Shown: piece by piece, positions 1-4,634 of the stretch | How the letters are laid out: each line of letters begins with the position of its first letter | How positions within the stretch are numbered: position 1 is the first letter of the stretch | NCBI GenBank assembly: GCA_027314685.1 | Contig: DAHVAI010000440.1 | Location: 1-5,476 of the forward strand | Reading direction: 5' to 3' | Origin: Nitrososphaerota archaeon | GTDB taxonomy: Archaea; Thermoproteota; Nitrososphaeria; Nitrososphaerales; CADDZS01 | Length of the DNA stretch: 5,476 nucleotides | Made by a program: the position numbers and the translations under genes | Notes under the pieces: model-generated | Told to the model about the DNA's origin: nothing | The model's database searches: none | Seen by the model: only the letters and a program-made list of their open reading frames with translations

Positions 1-536
1 GTTGCGGCAATATTGGATGGAAAGCAATCAAAAAAATGAACAGATTGTTAGACTACGCTCGAAGAAAAAATTTGCCCGTGATTTATACAATCGGACAAGA
101 GGAGAACAATCAAAAGTCATTATGGGCTGAAAAACAGCCAAATGTACTCTATAAACCTCAGAAAGCTATGCAAAGTGTCAATAGCATTCCCAAGATAATC
201 CAGCCAGAAAAGAACGAATTAGTAATACGAAAGTCAATGCCATCTGCATTCTTCGGCACAACACTGCTCAGCCATCTGATTGCTTCCAAAATAGACACGC
301 TCATAGTCACAGGTTGCACTACTTCTGGATGCGTAAGAGCTACCGTGGTTGACGCTTTCTCGTACAACTATCCCGTGATGGTGGTGGAAGAGTGTACTTT
401 TGACAGGGGAAGAATTCCACACGTCATCAACCTCTTTGATATGGATCAGAAGTACGCAAACGTAGTCTCGTTTGAAGAAGCAGTGGATTACATGGAATCG
501 GCGACAGAAAGGAATGGAAAGAAAAGTGCGCTTTAG
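1..536 (+). CDS. Isochorismatase-fold cysteine amidohydrolase (N-carbamoylsarcosine amidase/maleamate amidohydrolase type), 5' truncated by window edge
   Basis: A probable cytoplasmic cysteine hydrolase that cleaves a small amide or carbamoyl compound. The frame is open from base 3 and codes CGNIGWKAIKK before the first ATG at 36. That stretch fits the family's N-terminal helix (G-W-x-A-I then a hydrophobic helix), so ATG 36 is internal and the true start is outside the window. Numbering from that Met, the VIRKSMPSAFFGT block supplies the catalytic Lys (K66). The GCTTSGCVRAT block supplies the nucleophile Cys (C99). The catalytic Asp of the Asp-Lys-Cys triad should lie upstream and is not visible. 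The downstream VVDAFSYNY, EECTFDR and NLFDMDQKYANVV blocks resemble N-carbamoylsarcosine amidase and maleamate amidohydrolase more than nicotinamidase or RutB. The exact substrate cannot be read. It ends in TAG, 66 bases before dppB on the same strand, so co-transcription is possible. Confidence 0.92.
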   Translation, partial: CGNIGWKAIKKMNRLLDYARRKNLPVIYTIGQEENNQKSLWAEKQPNVLYKPQKAMQSVNSIPKIIQPEKNELVIRKSMPSAFFGTTLLSHLIASKIDTLIVTGCTTSGCVRATVVDAFSYNYPVMVVEECTFDRGRIPHVINLFDMDQKYANVVSFEEAVDYMESATERNGKKSAL

Positions 537-556
537 TTTGGATAAGCAGAGATTTT

Positions 557-578
557 TTCGTAACAAAATTGACACGAA
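557..578. promoter_or_regulatory. Imperfect 22-bp palindrome upstream of dppB (candidate operator)
   Basis: The gap between the hydrolase and dppB holds a dyad with arms TTCGT (557-561) and ACGAA (574-578). Inner arms are CAA (564-566) and TTG (569-571). Eight of eleven symmetric positions match around a centre at 567/568. This is the usual form of a site for a dimeric helix-turn-helix regulator. As an RNA hairpin it would be weak, because the stem is broken by mismatches. It lies 25-46 bases before the dppB ATG, just after a T6 tract (553-558). A dyad this good could occur by chance in a gap of this size, so the regulatory call is inference. Confidence 0.3.
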
Positions 579-602
579 TAGCCCCAAGGACCAGACTTCG
601 TA

Positions 603-1568
603 ATGGATTTCCTCAAGCGAAGAATTATTACAGCAATAGCAGCCTTCATAGTTGTACTAAACCTGGATTTCATCATCCCAAGATTGGTTCCTGGGTCGGC
701 TGCAGAGATATTTGCATCAGGTACGAAGCTTCCTGCCGTTGCAGTAAAGTTGATCTCTGAGAGACTCGGATTAGGTCAACCGCTTTATGTTCAATATTAT
801 CTATATTTGAAAGGGATTTTCACAAACTGGCCACCTTACTTTGGTTTTTCATATCAATATTATCCGACCTCGGTCTCGTCACTCATTGCAGCTAGACTAC
901 CGTGGACATTATTGCTGATTTCGTCAAGTATGCTCCTCTCAGTAGTGATTGGATATTTTCTAGCTGGAATAACATCGCTGAGACGAGGTGGAAAGGGAGA
1001 GTTCGCGGCTCTGTATAGCTCAATCCTCTTTTGGGCGACACCAGCATTTTGGATTGGAATGATTCTGCTGTGGGTATTTGCTGTTTGGCTTCATTGGTTG
1101 CCACCCTTCGGCAATGTAACCGTAGGCACTACTACTACGCTAGGTTACGCTTCATCAATCGTGACTCACGCAATACTTCCAGTTATTACACTAACAGCAG
1201 TTGTTTTCGGGCAAAACTACATTCTTTTGCGGGGTTCAACCCAAGCGGTGCTAAAGAGCGACTACGTGATGGCTGCACAGGCCCGCGGGCTAAAAGGGCG
1301 GACGGTAGCCTTTGCATACATACTTAGGAATTCTCTACTCCCAGTTGTATCACTACTGGGTTACTCAATCGCATCATTAGTCAGTTCAGTCGTTCTTGTG
1401 GAAGCTGTTTTTGGCTACGCTGGATTGGGAGATCTCATCGTGGATGCTGTCGTTAACCGCGACTATCCTGTTCTTGAAGGCTCCTTCTTTTACATCACGC
1501 TAATGGTGATTATCGGTGCCGTAATTGGAGATCTTCTTGCGAGACGCCTTGATCCTAGACTTAGGTGA
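603..1568 (+). CDS. dppB: Dipeptide/oligopeptide ABC transporter permease, DppB/OppB type
   Basis: Inner half of the transmembrane channel of a peptide-family importer, 321 aa, within the normal DppB range. Predicted membrane helices lie near residues 8-28, 100-122, 135-160, 186-208, 248-270 and 294-314, with a large extracytoplasmic segment after helix 1, as usual for DppB. The N-terminal IIPRLVPGSA matches the family's RLLPGDP-like block. The EAA loop that docks on an ATPase spans about 220-249: DYVMAAQARGLKGR, then LRNSLLPVV, with A224, A225 and G229 in the expected places. The protein ends ARRLDPRLR, a classic DppB terminus. ATG 603 is the only start after an in-frame TAG at 579. A weak AAGGA sits 12 bases upstream. 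Its last four bases overlap dppC. Substrate class (dipeptide, oligopeptide or another solute) cannot be decided from the permease. Confidence 0.96.
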   Translation: MDFLKRRIITAIAAFIVVLNLDFIIPRLVPGSAAEIFASGTKLPAVAVKLISERLGLGQPLYVQYYLYLKGIFTNWPPYFGFSYQYYPTSVSSLIAARLPWTLLLISSSMLLSVVIGYFLAGITSLRRGGKGEFAALYSSILFWATPAFWIGMILLWVFAVWLHWLPPFGNVTVGTTTTLGYASSIVTHAILPVITLTAVVFGQNYILLRGSTQAVLKSDYVMAAQARGLKGRTVAFAYILRNSLLPVVSLLGYSIASLVSSVVLVEAVFGYAGLGDLIVDAVVNRDYPVLEGSFFYITLMVIIGAVIGDLLARRLDPRLR

Positions 1569-2419
1569 CCCATTTGCCATCCAGAAAATCATTGTTATCA
1601 CAGTTCCTAGTTCCTTTCGAAAGAAGATCTGCCAAGGTGGGAGCTGCCATACTTGTAGTGTTTTTCATCTTAATCTTGATTGGCCCTTTTCTAGTACCCT
1701 ATTCGCCTAACGTTGCTAGCGGGAAGGCGAATGCACCGCCGAGCTTAGATCATCCTTTCGGTACTGATTTTCTTGGTAAAGATGTTCTTAGTGAGGTGAT
1801 ATACGGCGCATATCCGTCGATGTTAGTTGGAATAGCAGCCGCACTAGGTGCGACACTTGTCGGACTAATTGCTGGTGTTATGGCGGGCTACTTCAATCGC
1901 CTTGAAGGTTGGCTCACAGGAACAACTGACATCGTCATGACCTTCCCCCCAATCCCATTCATGGTCTTGCTCGGATCCATCTACTATCCTAGTCAAGCTC
2001 TGATAGTGCTAATCCTCGTAGTCGTCCTTTGGCCACCAATCGCACGATCGATAAGATCTCAGATAATGACAGTCAAGAAACTCCCCTACGTAGACGCTGC
2101 TAGAACAAGTGGGATGAAGGACCGACAAATCATAATGGGAATCATGCTGCCTGAAGTAACAGCCATCGCAGTCGCTTACTTCGTTCTCGTAGTTGCTGCA
2201 GCTATAGTGTTGGTGGCTGCGCTGGAGTTCATAGGCGTTGGCAATCCGGATGTGGTAAGCTGGGGAAGCATGCTCTACTGGGCGCAGTCATTTGCATTTT
2301 ATAACGGGGATTGGTGGTGGATACTCGCACCAGGTGTTTCTATAACTCTTGTCGCAACTGGATTTGCTCTCATCGGTTTCTCGATCGAGGAAGTCATGAA
2401 TCCGAGGTTGATATCCTAA
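1565..2419 (+). CDS. dppC: Dipeptide/oligopeptide ABC transporter permease, DppC/OppC type
   Basis: Second channel subunit, pairing with DppB, 284 aa, normal for DppC. A first membrane helix at about 25-46 is followed by the conserved extracytoplasmic block HPFGTDFLGKDVLSEVIYGA (63-82), the hallmark of OppC/DppC (usual form HPFGTDxxGRD). Further hydrophobic helices lie near 84-109, 128-158, 196-222 and 250-273. The EAA loop runs about 174-200, PYVDAARTSGMKDRQI then MLPEV, with A178, A179 and G183. GNPDVVSWGSML (226-237) and the C-terminal EEVMNPRL also match the family. The start is taken as GTG 1565, which overlaps the dppB stop (GTGA), a typical coupled junction. There is no clear separate ribosome-binding site; in-frame TTG codons further in are possible but less likely starts. 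Confidence 0.94.
   Translation: MTHLPSRKSLLSQFLVPFERRSAKVGAAILVVFFILILIGPFLVPYSPNVASGKANAPPSLDHPFGTDFLGKDVLSEVIYGAYPSMLVGIAAALGATLVGLIAGVMAGYFNRLEGWLTGTTDIVMTFPPIPFMVLLGSIYYPSQALIVLILVVVLWPPIARSIRSQIMTVKKLPYVDAARTSGMKDRQIIMGIMLPEVTAIAVAYFVLVVAAAIVLVAALEFIGVGNPDVVSWGSMLYWAQSFAFYNGDWWWILAPGVSITLVATGFALIGFSIEEVMNPRLIS
2404..2408 (+). promoter_or_regulatory. Ribosome-binding site supporting the TTG start of dppD
   Basis: GAGGT lies inside the end of dppC, 11 bases before TTG 2420. The wider GAGGTTGAT differs by one inserted base from the archaeal anti-Shine-Dalgarno complement GAGGTGAT. It supports the TTG directly following the dppC TAA as the dppD start. The spacing is slightly long. Confidence 0.55.
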
Positions 2420-3373
2420 TTGGAAAGTTTACTTGAAGTCACAGGTCTAAGCGTTCAGTATTCTACGAAGCAGCGAAACGTCACGGCAGTTGACAACGCA
2501 AACTTCGAGGTGCCGTCATCTGGCTACACTATAGGCTTAGTGGGAGAATCTGGAAGTGGAAAGACAACATTGGGTATGAGCATCCTCAACCTAATTGACG
2601 CACCGGGGAGAATAGCATCTGGAAAGATCAGCTATCAGGGCAGAGACGTCTTATCAATGTCGCCAAAAGAGCTAAGATCGTATCGTTGGCAAGAGGTTTC
2701 AGTAATCTTTCAATCTGCCATGAACGCACTAAACCCGGTCAAGACGATATCCTCTCACATAACCGAGGTTTTGAGAGAGCATACCAATGTATCTGCAAGA
2801 GAGGCCGATGAACGGGCTACCAAGTTGCTGTCTGATGTTGGAATCAAACCCTCTCGAAAGGACGATTTCCCACATGAATTAAGTGGCGGCATGAAACAAC
2901 GTGTCGTCATAGCTATGGCGCTCGCGCTTGCTCCTAAATTGTTGATCGCCGACGAACCAACATCAGCGCTAGATGTAGTTGTTCAAAAGGAAATTCTTTC
3001 ATTAATCAAACGAAGGATTAAGAAAGAAAATCTCTCACTGATATTCATAACTCACGAGATATCCATTCTTCCTGGTGTTGTGGAAAACATTGCCGTAATG
3101 TACCAGGGTGAGATAGTCGAGCGAGGACCTATTGAAAAGGTCCTTTCTGAACCCTTGCATCCATACACAGAGATGCTTCTCGATTCATTGTTGACGTTAG
3201 ATTCTGAGAAGAGCAGACTCTTTGAGTCAGTTGAAGCAATGGCCGCTGTTCATATTGGAGGTTGCAAATACGCTAATGCTTGCAGGTATGCCTTTGAGAG
3301 ATGCAAAATAGAGAAACCGGAACTGAAAGTATCACAGAAAGGGAGGCTTGTAGCATGTCACAAATACAATTGA
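2420..3373 (+). CDS. dppD: Dipeptide/oligopeptide ABC transporter ATP-binding protein, DppD/OppD type
   Basis: Cytoplasmic ATPase that forms a heterodimer with DppF and drives DppB/DppC; 317 aa, usual length. All nucleotide-binding elements are intact: Walker A GESGSGKTT (42-50), Q-loop Q98 in IFQSAMNALNP, signature LSGGMKQRV (154-162), Walker B LLIADEP (174-180), D-loop SALD (182-185) and switch His H212 in FITHEI. The LSGGM(K/R)QRV form is characteristic of the DppD member of the pair. EPLHPYTEMLLDS (244-256) begins the oligopeptide-transporter C-terminal domain. This contains C282, C288, C295 and C313 (C-x5-C-x6-C-x17-C), the motif reported to bind [4Fe-4S] in related Dpp/Opp ATPases. The start is TTG 2420, with no spacer after the dppC stop and GAGGT upstream. 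The N-terminus MESLLEVTGLSVQY aligns with the family, so nothing is missing. Confidence 0.96.
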   Translation: MESLLEVTGLSVQYSTKQRNVTAVDNANFEVPSSGYTIGLVGESGSGKTTLGMSILNLIDAPGRIASGKISYQGRDVLSMSPKELRSYRWQEVSVIFQSAMNALNPVKTISSHITEVLREHTNVSAREADERATKLLSDVGIKPSRKDDFPHELSGGMKQRVVIAMALALAPKLLIADEPTSALDVVVQKEILSLIKRRIKKENLSLIFITHEISILPGVVENIAVMYQGEIVERGPIEKVLSEPLHPYTEMLLDSLLTLDSEKSRLFESVEAMAAVHIGGCKYANACRYAFERCKIEKPELKVSQKGRLVACHKYN

Positions 3374-3379
3374 AGAGTA

Positions 3380-3426
3380 ACCTTTGTGGAAACTTACTGT
3401 CGTAAACTGGAATTTTTCGCAAAGGT
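3380..3426 (+). promoter_or_regulatory. Predicted RNA hairpin sequestering the dppF ribosome-binding site
   Basis: Nearly all of the dppD-dppF gap folds into one predicted stem-loop. Bases 3380-3392 (ACCTTTGTGGAAA) pair with 3414-3426 (TTTTCGCAAAGGT) over 13 consecutive pairs, 11 Watson-Crick and two G-U (3387/3419 and 3389/3417). The 21-base loop can form a further 4-bp stem, TTAC 3394-3397 with GTAA 3402-3405, closed by a TGTC tetraloop. The 3' arm includes AAAGGT, the core of the dppF ribosome-binding site. The 5' arm begins seven bases after the dppD TGA, where a terminating ribosome would disturb its base. Pairing is read directly from the sequence; the control of dppF translation is inference. 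A transcript-processing or stability element is an alternative. Confidence 0.6.
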
Positions 3427-3428
3427 GG
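3423..3428 (+). promoter_or_regulatory. Ribosome-binding site of dppF
   Basis: AGGTGG ends four bases before ATG 3433. Its AGGTG is fully complementary to the CACCT of the archaeal 16S rRNA 3' end. It is the best ribosome-binding site in the window and fixes the dppF start. Most of it lies in the 3' arm of the preceding predicted hairpin. Confidence 0.75.
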
Positions 3429-3432
3429 GCAG

Positions 3433-4461
3433 ATGAAAAGCAACGAAGACACTGACAAAGTGAGAACTTTGTTGGAGGTAAGAGATCTCAGCGTTAGTTT
3501 CACCAAGAAACAAGGAATGATTAGGAAAAAGTCCTCGGTAGTCAATGCAGTTGACAAGGTCTCATTCGAGATCAAAGAATCTGAAATTTTCTCATTGGTG
3601 GGAGAAAGCGGCTCTGGAAAAACTACGATAGCAAAGTGTATCTTGAAACTTGTCTATCCAACCTCGGGCTCGTTGATGTACCAAGGAGGCGACATTTCTG
3701 GTCTAAGCCACGAAAGCTTGGTCAGATACAGGCGAGATGTTCAGATGATATACCAAGACCCGTTCGAATCGCTGAACCCGAGGCAAGACGTCTTCACAAT
3801 CATATCTACACCCGTGAAGTTACTTCTGGAAGAAAGAGATCCTGAAAGAGTACGGGACATCGTTGACAAACTCTTGGCTGATGTAGGTCTCAGAGAGGAT
3901 GTCTCCTCTAGGTTCCCACACCAGCTTAGCGGTGGGCAGCGCCAAAGAGTGAACATTGCCAGAGCTCTTGCGACCAATCCAAAGCTACTCGTAGCTGACG
4001 AACCCATCACGATGCTAGATGCATCGCAAAGATTAGGCGTGCTATCGTTGCTTACGAGACTAAAGAAACAGAGAGGGATGACTATCTTACTGATTACGCA
4101 TGACTTAGCTAGTGCCAAGATAATGAGCGACCGGATGGCCGTTATGTATTCGGGAAGGCTCATGGAAATAGGAGAATCGGGGAGAGTCCTCACGCAGCCA
4201 CTACATCCATACACTGAGCTAATTCTGTCTTCCACACCTTCTCGTAGGTTTTCTACAGATCTACCGGAGCGAACCGGCGCTTTCTCTGGTGAGGAGGAGG
4301 TAATAACAGCAGGTTGCAGGTTTGCATCACGGTGCAAATACGCGACTGATCTATGCAGGCAAACGGAACCGGACCTGGTCGAGCGATCCATACGCCACTA
4401 TGCATCTTGCCATTTCCCGTTAAATTCTGCTAGTGCAGACGTGGTCACAAGCGCGCAGTGA
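3433..4461 (+). CDS. dppF: Dipeptide/oligopeptide ABC transporter ATP-binding protein, DppF/OppF type
   Basis: Second cytoplasmic ATPase of the importer, partner of DppD; 342 aa, normal for DppF. Motifs in order: Walker A GESGSGKTT (57-65), Q-loop Q108 in MIYQDPFESLNPRQ (the DppF-type form), signature LSGGQRQRV (165-173), Walker B LLVADEP (185-191) and switch His H223 in LITHDL. The D-loop reads TMLD (193-196) rather than SALD, keeping the critical Asp D196. QPLHPYTELILSS (255-267) opens the C-terminal domain, with C295, C301, C308 and C326 (C-x5-C-x6-C-x17-C), the same spacing as DppD and a probable [4Fe-4S] site. Start ATG 3433 is fixed by AGGTGG upstream. Unlike the tight dppB-C-D junctions, it is separated from dppD by 59 bases that form a predicted hairpin. 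Confidence 0.96.
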   Translation: MKSNEDTDKVRTLLEVRDLSVSFTKKQGMIRKKSSVVNAVDKVSFEIKESEIFSLVGESGSGKTTIAKCILKLVYPTSGSLMYQGGDISGLSHESLVRYRRDVQMIYQDPFESLNPRQDVFTIISTPVKLLLEERDPERVRDIVDKLLADVGLREDVSSRFPHQLSGGQRQRVNIARALATNPKLLVADEPITMLDASQRLGVLSLLTRLKKQRGMTILLITHDLASAKIMSDRMAVMYSGRLMEIGESGRVLTQPLHPYTELILSSTPSRRFSTDLPERTGAFSGEEEVITAGCRFASRCKYATDLCRQTEPDLVERSIRHYASCHFPLNSASADVVTSAQ

Positions 4462-4472
4462 ATCATGTACCA

Positions 4473-4480
4473 TTTTAAAT
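4473..4480 (+). promoter_or_regulatory. TATA-like A/T box after dppF
   Basis: TTTTAAAT resembles an archaeal TATA box and lies four bases before the 4484-4498 palindrome. If it were used, transcription would start near 4500-4505 and give the binding-protein mRNA a leader of about 130 bases. The box at 4602-4610 is better placed for that gene. Short A/T-rich strings are common between genes, so support is weak. Confidence 0.25.
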
Positions 4481-4483
4481 TTG

Positions 4484-4498
4484 AGCACAATTTGTGCT
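4484..4498. promoter_or_regulatory. Perfect 15-bp palindrome, candidate operator
   Basis: AGCACAA and TTGTGCT flank a single central T: seven symmetric pairs without mismatch. It lies 22 bases after the dppF stop and four bases downstream of the TATA-like TTTTAAAT. There, a bound dimeric regulator would obstruct transcription from that box. In RNA it could form only a 5-bp stem with a 5-base loop, with no following T-run, so an operator fits better than a terminator. Its ACAA/TTG core resembles the centre of the palindrome before dppB, which may or may not be meaningful. Confidence 0.4.
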
Positions 4499-4525
4499 AC
4501 GCTTTCCAAGATATGCATTGGAAAC

Positions 4526-4579
4526 TAATCGGATAGTTCTGAAGACTTGAGTCAAAAGTAGTGTGTTTGTATCCGATTA
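4526..4579. repeat. Inverted repeat: two perfect 10-bp arms with a 34-base spacer
   Basis: TAATCGGATA (4526-4535) is the exact reverse complement of TATCCGATTA (4570-4579). The spacer contains a small dyad, GACT-TG-AGTC (4544-4553). By a rough count, a 10-bp match is expected in only about 1 in 70 regions of this size. It may be a pair of regulator sites upstream of the binding-protein promoter. If transcribed, it could instead be a 10-bp stem at the 3' end of the dpp mRNA. Nothing in the sequence decides between them. Confidence 0.45.
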
Positions 4580-4601
4580 CCCCACATTCAAAACCAGAAG
4601 C

Positions 4602-4610
4602 TAAAAATAT
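4602..4610 (+). promoter_or_regulatory. TATA-like box, probable promoter of the solute-binding protein gene
   Basis: TAAAAATAT is centred about 29 bases before TTG 4635. Archaeal TATA boxes sit about 25-30 bases before the transcription start. Initiation would therefore fall at or within a few bases of the start codon, giving a leaderless or nearly leaderless mRNA. This agrees with the lack of any AGGTG-like site before the TTG. The upstream ACCAGAAGC (4593-4601) is purine-rich and could serve as a BRE, but this is not distinctive. Confidence 0.45.
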
Positions 4611-4634
4611 GGGACTAGCTGTGGTATCAGCGAC

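Noticed and set aside
553..558. T6 tract 17 bases after the hydrolase stop, a possible archaeal oligo-T terminator.
   Set aside because: A single T6 in an A/T-rich gap is weak evidence, and no second T-run supports it.
557..603. Direct repeat TTCGTAA at 557-563 and 597-603.
   Set aside because: Seven bases in two copies, one of them running into the dppB start codon; likely chance, and the left copy is already explained by the palindrome.
3741..4391. A long open frame of 216 codons on the - strand opposite dppF.
   Set aside because: It lies wholly antisense to a clear ABC ATPase, shows no family motif and mirrors the codon pattern of the + strand gene.
4465..4536. A 23-codon + strand frame (ATG 4465 to TAG 4534-4536) right after dppF, starting MYHFKFEHNL.
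   Set aside because: No ribosome-binding site precedes it, no family is recognisable, and it overlaps the palindrome and the left arm of the inverted repeat, so non-coding use explains the stretch better.
4618..4631. Short inverted repeat GCTG...CAGC just before the TTG start.
   Set aside because: Only four pairs around a 6-base loop, expected by chance in this region.
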